Source: Naematelia aurantialba (Eukaryota > Basidiomycota > Tremellomycetes > Tremellales > Naemateliaceae). From it: DNA of 64,000 bases. The notes beneath the pieces are model-generated. The model was not told the origin of the DNA. It searched no databases and worked only from the letters and a program-made list of their open reading frames with translations. The number at the start of each line of letters is the position of its first letter. The first letter of the stretch is position 1. The stretch lies in the NCBI GenBank assembly GCA_021527695.1, contig JAKFAO010000007.1:868001-932000 (forward strand). The letters run 5' to 3'. Made by a program: the position numbers and the translations under genes. Positions 20,570 to 30,416 of the stretch are shown here, one piece after another.

Positions 20570-21997
20570 ATGTCGGTGAAGCTCGACTTTACGCTGTCAC
20601 ACCCTCCAAAGTGAGTGCACCGCTACAGTTTGGACGACGAACACTGACACTTGCAGAAATGCCGTCCCTAATCCACCTGGTTTCCTCCCGTCGAGTTCGG
20701 CCAAAGACCTGTCAAAGGTACGAACAGACGAAAGCCTCTCTCGTGACATGTGGCCTTGTCGTTCTGTCTTGGCTCCCCAGTTTCACCGCACTCACTGCAT
20801 CTACTACATTGTCTAGTGGATGTGCCGTCTGCGCAATACGCTGACGTGCGCGCAGTCACAACCCAACGCAGCAGCACTAGCTCGGCAGGCGCGCAAGTCC
20901 ACCGAGCTCAAGTTGCGTCGTGCATGGGACCTAGCGCTGGCGTACGTCTATGTCTTACACCGCATACACGCGATAACGCCATCCTCTCATCGCCGCCATC
21001 ATCATCATTGTCAACATCGTTATCATTTATCACCATTATTATCAATGTCACTACGGAAGCTGACCCAACATAGCCCGGCAAAAAGCCTCCCCATGCAGGC
21101 CATCATGCTCTACTTTTCCGGCAGTGGCGTCCAGATCTTCTCGCTCGGAGTGATATTCATGCTCCTCACGTCCCCTGTCTCGTCTGTCCTCAACATCTTC
21201 AAAGGTTAGTGTTGTCTGTCGGAGCTCCTTTGTCGGGCAGCGGTTCTGTCGGGCAGCAGTTATGTCGGGCAGCAGTTTCGTCGAGAGGTGGCTCTGCTGT
21301 CTATCCACGTATCAAGTATCAAGCATTACCACATTCTATCACCACAACTCGGCATCGCTCGCTTCAGCGGCCGGGTTGGCAAGGCTGACTTGGAGCAGCA
21401 TTCGAGCCGTTCCGCCTTGGCCCCGTCGCGGTCGAGAGCGCTGGCACTGCCGCAAATGGCCGGGTCAAGCCTGCGGAGCCGAGTTATGTGCCGCTGGTCT
21501 TGCCGATGCTTGCCTACGTCGCTTGTCAGGGACTAGTGTGAGTGCACCCTGCCCTCACCGCCTACCTCTCACCCCTCCCCCCTCCCTACCACTCGTACGC
21601 CCGCGCTCGGTTTTTCGTCCCAGCCCCCACCTCCGGACCTATGCGCTACGTCTGCATCCAAGCCCAACCTCCCCCGATTATCCATGTCCAACTCTCCATC
21701 CCTCTCCCGACCTTTAAGGCCACTTGTCCACATTACTCATCTACGTTCACCTGGTCTGCTTGAACAAAGTCACAAGGATGCGCCTGACACTTCGTCTAGG
21801 CTCGCATTGGGGCTGTACAAGTGCGCGTCAATGGGTATACTCCCGACAGGCTCGTCCGACTGGCTGCAGTTCGAGACCCGGGACGAGGTAGGCCCGTCTC
21901 TTCTAGGCTCTGGGCAATCGCGTGCACCCCAACGCCCCAACGCTGACCCCGGCAGCCATTGGAATGGTCCGCCGCTCGAGCATTTTCGTTAGGTTGA
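20570..21997 (+). CDS. EMC4: ER membrane protein complex subunit 4
   Basis: Seven exons in phase: 20570-20610, 20657-20717, 20856-20941, 21074-21204, 21399-21537, 21800-21887, 21956-21997; 195 residues. Conserved EMC4 features appear in order: RRAWDLALAPAKSLPMQ (about 58), a first membrane segment (LYFSGSGVQIFSLGVIFML), a second (LVLPMLAYVACQGLVLALG) and the signature GILPTGSSDWLQFE followed by a PLEWS end. EMC4 is one of the membrane subunits of the EMC insertase, which places tail-anchored and multi-pass proteins into the ER membrane. Length is close to that of animal and yeast EMC4. Confidence 0.92.
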
Positions 21998-22111
21998 GAC
22001 GATCCGTCTCGAGTCTCCGCTGATCGGTCACCCGTCTTCGCTGGAATCGGTTGCGCGTCTGTGAGAAATAAGACCGCTATACCATGCATGCATATTATAC
22101 TCGTCATCAAC

Positions 22112-24633
22112 TCAAGGTGGCGATGGCTGACTCTTCTGACGCTGCGACGGCGCACCATCGCCGACACTGGCACCGACACTGACACTCGATTCACGCTCTC
22201 CATCGTACTCGCCAACCTTTTCGTAAAAACACATAAACACCGCCGCGCCGGCCTGCACCAAACTCTCCTCACCTACTTCTTCAACGTCGTCGTCGCTGAT
22301 CCGCAGCCAGCCTTTTCCTGGAACGGCCTCCTCCCCTGGGGGCGGTCGTACTTGCCCGAAAAACAGACATTGCTCGCACCTGCATCCGTCTGGACATGAC
22401 TTTGACACTTTCTCCGGCCGCCACACGTCCCTCGTCCTGCTCCTACTGTCTTTGGCAATCTCGGCATTCCCGTTCCCATTGGTACCGGGGTAGCCTTTTC
22501 CGTTGGCGTAGGCGTTACCGTCATCAGCGCCGTACCTGTAGCCGCTGCCGTTGTCATGTGGAGAAAAACGGAGCGGGCGTGGTTTTGGTTTCCGTCGAAT
22601 GGAGATAAAGTGTCCTGACGATGTCGTGTAGCCATAATGCAAGATGACAGATTCGAGGCGGTAGAGTATCCTTCGTGGTCCGGTGGGTTGTCGACGATCG
22701 TGTCGGTCCTCCCAGACACCGCGAGAGACGAAATGCGTGAGGTCGAGGATGATCGGGAAGACGACTCGGGCGGCTTTCTTCATCTGTACGCCGTACGGCG
22801 TATAACCCGTGCGCATAAAGTGCAGCTGCAGCGACTGAGGCGGGCGGGTGAGCATGCCCTCGCGAATCGAGTCGGTGTTGACCTTTTGCCACTTGATAGG
22901 CAGCTGCGCCGCGGTCGACTCTGGAGCAGTACCCGTACTGATCGTGATGGTGGGTTCTCCAAAGCCTACGACAGTCTGCGCATCGAGCATCGCCTGCAGT
23001 CGCGCTTCGATGCGCCGGGCGTCGCGCGCCTTCTTCTTCCGCTTATCGCTGATGGGGCCCGCGGGGTCTGACGAAGGGCCGGCCGCGTCGTGGTGGGTTT
23101 GGCTGATGGAGAGATTCTCAAGGACGGAGAACGAACCAGAGTCAGTGCGAGAATGGGGCACGCTGGGTGGAGCCTTGGTCTTGACGGGTGGTTTGGATAG
23201 GCGGGCAGATTCGGATTTGTAGAATGCCAGTGTTTCTCGCAGGGAGCACATCTCGCAGGTGACACCAGTGAGCTGTTCGGGTGCGAGGTATTCGGCGAGA
23301 CAAGCGTCCAGCGACACTTCGCCCTGCGGCCCACATCAGCGTTGCCTGCTATGGAAGGTGGCATGGCGTGCCTGCCGACCTACATATTGAGGGACAGGTA
23401 GCTCCATACCACCAAGGGTATCTAGCCTGACGGCCTCGAACCAGCCGCAGACGCGACACGTACGCTTGCGCGACACGAGTCCCTCCCATGGTTGCGCCAG
23501 GCCGCGCGCCTTGGCCTTGCTCTCCCTCCCTACTGGGTCGCGCGCGCGCCGTGGCCCCGCAAATCCCTTTTCGACGCAGTAGGCTTGCAAGGTGAGCACC
23601 TCGGCGAGGCCACGGAGACGCAGGACCTCTGAAGCCACTTTGAGCGCTTCGTCCGAGACGGCCTCGGCGAGGACGATGAAGAGCTCGTGGGCATCCTGCT
23701 GCTCCCGTGTCGACAAGAGTCGCCGGACCTGCGGCAAGGGCTGGAGGGCCGCAAGCAGAGCGTGCGGCCGTAGAGGCATGGGTGTCCGCGACGAAGGAGT
23801 GTTCAAATCTGAGAGAGAGGTCAGCATCGGCGAGCGGAGGCAAGTAGATCGATGTATCAAGGCGACCGGCGACGGCGGAAAAGAGGGGGCATACCACGCA
23901 GGACATCGGAAAGAGCATCGCTGACGGGGCTCGGCAGGTCGACTTCGACAGCGAGATGGATGATGCGCTCTAGATGTCGGACAAGAGACGCGATGGATGC
24001 CATCGACTGAGATTTTTGGTCAGCATGTCTAATCGGGCCGGTTGTTCTATGTTCTACACAGAGATGCAGGGAGATGATCAAATGCGGAACGCGCACCTGA
24101 AGCACCGAGTTCATGTAACACAGCACCCCGCTGAGGTTGACCATCCCGGGGAAGTGTGCCTCGTCATCTGCTCAACGCGATACATCAGCGATGAGCCACC
24201 CCTCATAACCACGTCCAGACGTACTCGAGAGAACAACCGCGTCGTCCTTCCGCCGCCGGCGCTTCACCTTGCGCGTCTTGAGCTTGATGTCCTCTCCCCG
24301 CCGTCCCTCTCCGTCTCCAACCTCGGCTCCGGCTGCATCGTCGCTATCCCCAGCCTCGCTGTCTTTCGAGCCAGCCCACCATCGCCCCAGTCCCAGCGCC
24401 ATGTCCTCTAATTCCTGCCAGACGTCAAAGACCCAGAGCACAAGCAGGGTCGCGGATTGATACACCACTCGAGATAGTTCGTCGAGCACCGAATCGTACT
24501 TGAACGCTCCTACAGGTGCAGCCGGTCTCGTGCGCCGGCGAGTCGGTGCATCTGAATATTTCGAAGCAGATGTTGGTGTAGAGGTGGGAGTGGATGCAGC
24601 AGCACGACGACGGAGCATCCCTCCCCTCACCAA
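22112..24633 (-). CDS. Ubiquitin carboxyl-terminal hydrolase, USP/UBP family (Ubp1-like), with membrane segment
   Basis: Five exons in phase: 24225-24633, 24097-24167, 23895-24006, 23384-23808, 22112-23323; 742 residues. A hydrophobic stretch (residues about 55-72, VVYQSATLLVLWVFDVW) near the N-terminus suggests membrane anchoring, as in yeast Ubp1. The Cys box is GMVNLSGVLCYMNSVLQ with the catalytic Cys at about 154; the Asn usual two residues before it is Val here. CxxC pairs (CRVC, CEMC) belong to the finger. The His box is LHYGYTTSSGHFISI and the third catalytic residue sits in GWLRISDDDVEEV. A Gly/Asn-rich insert of about 90 residues separates the His box from the end. The gene ends 115 bp from the 3' end of EMC4. 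Substrate unknown. Confidence 0.88.
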
Positions 24634-24818
24634 GGGATGTGACGCATAGACGGGGTATGAAAAGATGGTCTAGATGGCTTGGCTGAAAGGATTTGGCATC
24701 GAGAAAGGTGAAACGGACAGCAACAGCAGAGCGGCAAAAATGACACGAGCGGCAAACGTTGCGTATAAGAATTCTTGCTCGTCGTTGTCGGACAGTTCAA
24801 CACCAGCACAGGACTGCC

Positions 24819-25443
24819 ATGGCGTCCACGAGCGACGAGGCGAGACTGCAGAATGCCAGAGAGACGATAGACAGTGCGTGCTGCGCCGGTGGTGGGCATG
24901 TGACCACCAGGAATTCGCTGATGGCTGCAGCGCTGTACGACCTGAGTCAACTGCTGCAGACTGGTGAGTCGCGTCGCGGCGCGTCGAGTAGGCAGGCAAG
25001 CTGTCCTGCCAGGCGCCGAGTGTGACCATGCCGCCCTCCCTCTCGTGCACAGCGCACCTATCCGGATTCATGAGCACTGACAGCGTCATGAGCACTGACA
25101 GCGCGTCGCAGGGCTGGAGAAGCAGACTCTGAGTATCTGTGTGGGGATGATCGAGGCCGGCGCGAATCCAGATACCCTCGCTGTACGTCGGGTGCTTTCC
25201 TCCTCTCTCGGACTCTTCAACCGCTACAGTGCTACTCAGAGTACCGGTTCAATTCCCAGAGTAGCAGTGCAGCTCCCAGAGTACCCGGAGGAACTCCCAG
25301 TGCCAGACCCAGTCTGCAAGTCTCAGCCACAACACCCGCACTCGCTCCATACGATCAACCCGCTGACGCAGACCGTGCAGGCGGTGATCAAGGAGCTGCG
25401 GAGAGAGGGGCAGGGACTGCAGCCCGAACGGGCTAGTGGGTGA
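24819..25443 (+). CDS. MZT1: Mitotic-spindle organizing protein 1 (MOZART1)
   Basis: Four small exons in phase: 24819-24873, 24931-24963, 25112-25182, 25381-25443; 73 residues. The family core is complete: ARETIDTLYDLSQLLQTGLE, TLSICVGMIEAGANPDTLA and AVIKELRREG. MZT1 binds GCP proteins and activates the gamma-tubulin complex for microtubule nucleation at spindle pole bodies. The start sits in CCATGG. The gene would be lost to simple ORF calling because no exon exceeds 71 nt; the third intron is long (198 nt) and repeat-rich. Confidence 0.93.
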
Positions 25444-26670
25444 GACTGGTTCGTCTTGCCGTTGGCAACGCCCTGCCTGCCGACGTCCTGCGCCCATTGC
25501 ACAACGTCTGCTCCGATGGCGGATAAACATAGTCGTCAATACCATCTACACACACGACGAAGCTCTCGAACTGCGACAATGATTCCGACCATCGGGCGCA
25601 TGATGCGGTCGAGTGCTATATGCGATCTGCTATGGAGTCTTGTGTGCTACGGAGTCTAGTGCGCTACGCGATCTAGTGGTTATGCCATGAAGGGATGTCA
25701 CCCGCCGAATCACCCCACTACTGCCTGACCAGCGGTTCTCTCCCGTGAGCACATACTGATGCTCTCAATCCCGTCTGGAGGCGTCGAACAGGACTGGCTC
25801 AAGGAGGGCATCAGGTGCATCGCATCTCGTCGCCATAATATTGCGGATCAATCACGCCACATGCCTACTTTGTGGCTCACTGTGCTCAGGTGCAGAACAG
25901 GCGCTGATGCGTGGGCTTACTGAACGCCAGAGTGCGGAAAGTATGCTGGGGGAAAATAGATGTCTCGTAGTGGGCCTACCTCGACACTCAATGCTGCTCA
26001 GCGCACTCGGGTTCGGAGAGCGGATGGAGCAGCTTCCATGTCCACTGGCAATATACTATACAAAGCGGATACGACACGACGTGTCGGCGACCTTCCTGGG
26101 CTATGTGGCCATTCGTCGAGTCGTATCAGAGCAAGCCCGACGCGACTAGTCAGTGAGGTCAGCACGATGACGAGCAGTCCAGCGGTCAGATCGCGGCCCG
26201 GGAGTCCGATAAACGGAGAATCGCAACCACGGCACAAGAGCACGTAGAACTGAGACAAGGCACATGAACACGCAGAAGGTCAGGCCTGCATCGTCGGCGT
26301 TGAGGCAGTGTGCGTCATGGAGCGTGTGACCATCCGACATTGGAGTGTGCGACGAAGCTGTACGACAGAGTGAAAGCTGATGTGGCGCTCGGGTCGGCAG
26401 ATTCGTGTCGGCACAGTGCCTCGCAGCAGGAGGACGGGACGATGCAGATGTGGGCACGTCAGCCTGTTCACATCCTCGATGTCCTTGGCCATTTCTCTCG
26501 GTAGGGATCCCGTGTTTCTCGCAATGACGACAGCAGAACTTGCAGAGTGTTACGACGAGGGATCGAGTGCGAGTCTGGGGTGGTGTGGTATCACTCTTTG
26601 ACAGGGCGAGGAACGTTCCACCACGTTTTGGGGAGCCAAAGCTTTGGGGATGCAAGTCTCACTTGGGAGT

Positions 26671-26780
26671 CACAAGTCCACAAATTCCACAAATCCACAA
26701 AGCCCACAAATCCACAAATCCATAAGTACACAAGTCCACCGACTGGTCTCAAATCCCACAACCCAAACTCCACAAAGTCC
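26671..26780. repeat. Degenerate 8-9 bp tandem repeat (CCACAAATC type)
   Basis: About ten imperfect units of TCCACAAA or CCACAAATC, purely A/C/T-rich on the plus strand, giving strong strand asymmetry. Confidence 0.85.
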
Positions 26781-27456
26781 GCACTCGCCTTCCAGCAGGG
26801 GTGTGTCTCGCGGACCAGGACACATGTACGAGTTAGACCTGCTGCCAGGAGTTGCAGTGTAGTCGGTTCTACTGCTACTTGTGCATAGAGCACTCTTACA
26901 CTACCGCAGAGCTGGCACGGATGGCATTGACAGGAGGCACGTCACAGTCGAGTTGCCAACTGGCAGCGGGCATGACATTGCGATGTGCATATGCAACCGC
27001 CGTGTCATCTCGCTGTGCGTTGAATACAGCGACGGTTGAATACCGCGACGCTTGAACAGCGACTCTCAAACAGCGACACAGCGACGGTCTTGACACTGCG
27101 CAAACGACGACTGGTCGCTTGGCGCAGTCGTCCGCTTACTGCCCTACTGTCGCACTGTTCTCGTTCCGCTACTCGCTACCGTTATGCGATTGTCGTTCAC
27201 TCTACGATCGGCGAGGTAACGCCCTACGCGTAGGTTAGAGTAGTAAGTGCGTGCCAAGGCCTGAAATCCTACTGGATGAGTGCGACTCGATCGCGCTGAT
27301 CGTACTTGCGACTCCAGTCGTCCATCCACACGTACCCTCACTCCCGCACTGACACTGGAATCGGGGGATCTGGAATGAATCTGGAATCTGGGACTCGGGA
27401 CTTGGACATCCGGCTGTAAACCGGGCTACGTGGCCGTGCTCCTTGCCGTGCTACGG

Positions 27457-27536
27457 TACCGTGTTACCATACTACCGTGTTACCATGCTACCGTGTTACC
27501 ATGCTACCGTGTTACCATGCTACCGTGTTGCCGTGC
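27457..27536. repeat. 16-bp tandem repeat, five copies
   Basis: Units TACCGTGTTACCATGC start at 27457, 27473, 27489, 27505 and 27521. The middle three are identical; the first and last differ by one and two bases. Confidence 0.95.
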
Positions 27537-27748
27537 TGTCGTGCTAGCGCACTCGTTCGGACCCGCACCACGCCCACCCGCGGGAGCACGACACATGCCT
27601 GAACCCGTTCCTCACGCTCACGTCACCACCGAGACCCATTCCTGTGGAACCACAGTGCGCTGGGTACGGCCGCACCTAAGCGCGTGTACATGTCAGCAAG
27701 CTCCTGTACGCTGCACATGTCATCATCTCCTTACACTCTGCCCCTGCA

Positions 27749-27957
27749 CATTCCAGTACCTATCCACCTGCTCGATCATCCAGATCATCCCGCGCCTCTG
27801 CGTTCACACATGCCATTCCAGTACTCTACACATGCACATGTCATTCCAGCACCTATCCACCTGCACAGGTCATTCCAGTTCGCTCTATACCTGCACAGGT
27901 CATTCCAGCTCGCTCTACGCCTGCACAGGTCATTCCACCTTGGCGCCTGTACACGTC
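27749..27957. repeat. About 30-bp minisatellite
   Basis: Units opening with CATTCCAG and closing with CTGCACAGGT start at 27749, 27814, 27842, 27871, 27901 and 27931. Unit length is 28-30 bp; the two central units (27871 and 27901) are nearly identical. Confidence 0.9.
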
Positions 27958-28613
27958 ATCCGCGCCTAAACCTATAATCTACCTTCACAGCCGAGATATC
28001 ACCCGAGATGGGCGAGTAGAGGAGCGGGACGGCCATCCGCCCGCCCCGCCCAGTGCCGACAGTGCCGGCTGGTATCGCGTGGCAGCAGCGATCGAGCGCA
28101 GAGCACAGGAATCTCAGCGCCACATTGCCTCACCACGCCATCACCACGCCAGCCACATGGCCACAATCCCAATACCCGTCCAGCGCATCCACATGGCCGC
28201 ATGGCACATGGCTGCCCATGCCACGCGTCTCCACCTCGCTGGGCAGGACATCGTAGCAGTCGTCGTGAGGAACGTGGTTCCGCCGCTCTGACTGCTACAG
28301 ACGACACAGAAGACGGACGACAGTAGACCATAGCCCATGTCATGATAATGCGGCAGAACACACAGTAGCAGGACCAGCGAACACTGACGTGCCAATCAAT
28401 CCATACAGCCAAGCCATGGATGCATAGAGAATGCTACGGGCACCAGCATTATTAGTCAATCAGATGCGGGATGATAGTGACAGATTGCACAAGATCTCAA
28501 GGACGTATGATACAACGTGGTATGGGGCACGGCGGGTATCCTCCTCTATACACCTCGGACCGCCCTCTTCTCTATACACACGCGGCGCACAATAATACAC
28601 GATGCGTGCCAGA

Positions 28614-29793
28614 CTACCACCCCGTGCCGACATGCACGTTGATCGGGTAGTTGCCCAGCGCGAGGTTCTGCGAGTGCTGCCTCGACCGGCCCTCGAATGT
28701 GCGAGACATGTCGACGCCCACACCGACGCCCTTGCCGTGCCGGGCCGTGCTGCTGCCCGGTCCCGCGGACGTGACCGCAACCGGCGACGGCGTCTTGCAG
28801 TCGTCTGAAGCGGGGGATGACTGCAACGACGAGTTGGCCGATGCAAAGTGCGGCGGTTGCGGCGAGTGCGCTGCCGGGTGGAGGTACTGGTGTGGCGAGG
28901 ATGGAGGCGAGGGAAGGGCCGTGGCAGCGGCCATCTGGAAGTTCGGCTGCTTCGACTTGTACGGCGAGGGCACGGGGCGGATGGGTCGCGCCGTCGACGG
29001 GTCGGGTGTGGTCTCTGGCGTCGGGTAGCTGTGTGGTGCAGATACCACGACGGATCCCTCTGACGATGAGGCGCCGCCGCCGCATGATGCGGATGGCGAT
29101 GACCGCGCGATGGCCTTGGGGCCGTGTTCTGCGTGCACGCGCGCCTCAAACTCGACGACCTCGTCGCCGAGCACGTTGAGGTTCCACTCGAGGTAGCCGC
29201 ACATTTCCCGTTCCATCTGGTTGATCTCTTTGAGCGCAAACATCTTTTGCGCGACAATGCCCCACGACTGGTTCGAGTATGTGTCGTCGCAGATGACCTT
29301 GGACGCGATCATGAAGGCTGAAATGAAGAGGCGGTGGCCGGACGAGCCGCGGGCGGCGGGGAAGCGCGTTTTTAAGCGCTGAAGCAGTAGGAGGGCGGCA
29401 AAGGTGACGATCGAGGGAAGGCGCGTACGGTGTAGCGCATAGGCCACAAAGTGTGCGAGCGTGGGAGTCGGTGCGCCAGGCGAGGTGGCGGCGGGGATAT
29501 TGGGGCACTGGAAGAGGGATGTGATCTAGCCCACAGTCAGTGTGTGGACGCTTCGTAGGGGTTCCCAAAGGATGTCAAAGTCGACTTACAAAGCGAGCAC
29601 AGAGCACCGCCGTCTCCTCGTGGCCGTAGTATGGATCTGTTGGGCGTGTGGGCGGGCGAGACGATGGTGCGCTGGCAGTGGCAGATGCCTTGACGGCTTT
29701 GCGCGAGGATGAGGGTGGCGAAGCCGAGTTGGGTCGGTACGCTGGCACTGCGGCCATGGAGGCTGAGCCTGACGAGGATGATGATGTGGACAT
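28614..29793 (-). CDS. Cyclin of the PHO80/PCL type
   Basis: Two exons in phase: 29590-29793 and 28614-29525; 371 residues. The cyclin box begins with PYYGHEETAVLCARF (about 53) and includes HFVAYALHRTRLPSIVTFAALLL, RLKTRFPAARGSSGHRLFISA, FMIASKVICDDTYSN and EMCGYLEWNLNV. The remaining 190 residues are Ser/Pro-rich with several SP/TP sites and look disordered. PCL cyclins partner Pho85-type CDKs in G1, polarity and nutrient control; the conserved SNQSWGIVAQ following DDTYSN is typical of the PCL1/2 side. Unusually for this window, no neighbour lies within 3 kb on either side, so its control region may be long. Confidence 0.9.
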
Positions 29794-30325
29794 GGTGGTG
29801 ATGGGTACGAATGGGATGGGGTTGAATGCAAGTGGGAGTTGGGGATGAAGAAGCTGGATGGGGCCGGGGGTGGATTTGCGAGAAAGCTATATACTAGTCA
29901 GCATCTGAGACGACGTGTGTTCGGGCAACGGACAGGCAGCAGGCGAGGCATGATGGCCGATTGAAGAGGGTGGCAACTGGCTCAGATGGGATGCAAGACA
30001 CCCTGTCAGGACCGGCGGCGTCGGAAGATGATCGCGAGACGGAGAGAGCGTAACAAGTCCAAGCACGATAAGAGTACGAGTAAAGAGTACGAAGAGTAGG
30101 AGACAACAGAGAGAGAAAGAGAGAAAGTAAGGTATATGGCCGATGAAGGAGGGGGAAAGGGGGGGTTTGGATGGGTAGAACGGGATGGCCACGCCGCTTT
30201 GGACGACGACGACCACGAGGAGTAGTGCAGGAAGCCGCCGCGTCGCTCGCCGTCGTCGCCGGCCGTCGCCACCACCACGCTCGTGACAAAGCCGAGGGGG
30301 GTATTTGATCGTGAGAAAGAAGATT

Positions 30326-30340
30326 GGGGGGGGGGGGGGG
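30326..30340. repeat. Homopolymer run of 15 G
   Basis: Uninterrupted G run upstream of the cyclin gene; a second run of 14 G is at 31321-31334. Confidence 0.95.
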
Positions 30341-30358
30341 TGGCGGTAGTTTGGTACG

Positions 30359-30416
30359 CCGTGTGTGCTGCTGTCATGCATGCACACACACACACATGAC
30401 ACGACAGCACACACGG
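30359..30416. repeat. Inverted repeat with CA-rich loop
   Basis: Left arm 30359-30378 and right arm 30395-30416 pair almost fully: a perfect 12-bp outer stem starting CCGTGTGTGCTG, then a two-base bulge and 8 more pairs, around a CA-repeat loop. Confidence 0.85.

Larger units (their letters stand above)
25444..28613. other. Gene-poor block with tandem repeats
   Basis: No coding sequence can be supported across 3.2 kb. The longest frames (for example minus 26146-26655, 169 codons, with a Cys/His-rich start; plus 27430-27969) show no family motif, and the second is a translated minisatellite. The block contains the repeats listed separately at 26671, 27457 and 27749. It could hold long non-coding transcripts or the extended 3' region of the cyclin gene. 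Confidence 0.6.

Noticed and set aside
25246..25256. GGTTCAATTCC, like a Pol III B-box (possible tRNA)
   Set aside because: It lies in an MZT1 intron. The T-stem does not pair fully and no A-box or acceptor stem is found around it.
26146..26655. 169-codon minus-strand frame with a Cys/His-rich start
   Set aside because: The CKFCCRHCEKHG start drew attention as a possible zinc finger, but the spacing fits no finger family or the local cluster family, and the rest has no structure.
27430..27969. 179-codon frame rich in Cys/His/Thr
   Set aside because: Its second half is a translation of the 30-bp minisatellite and the first half covers the 16-bp repeat. No sign of selection for protein.
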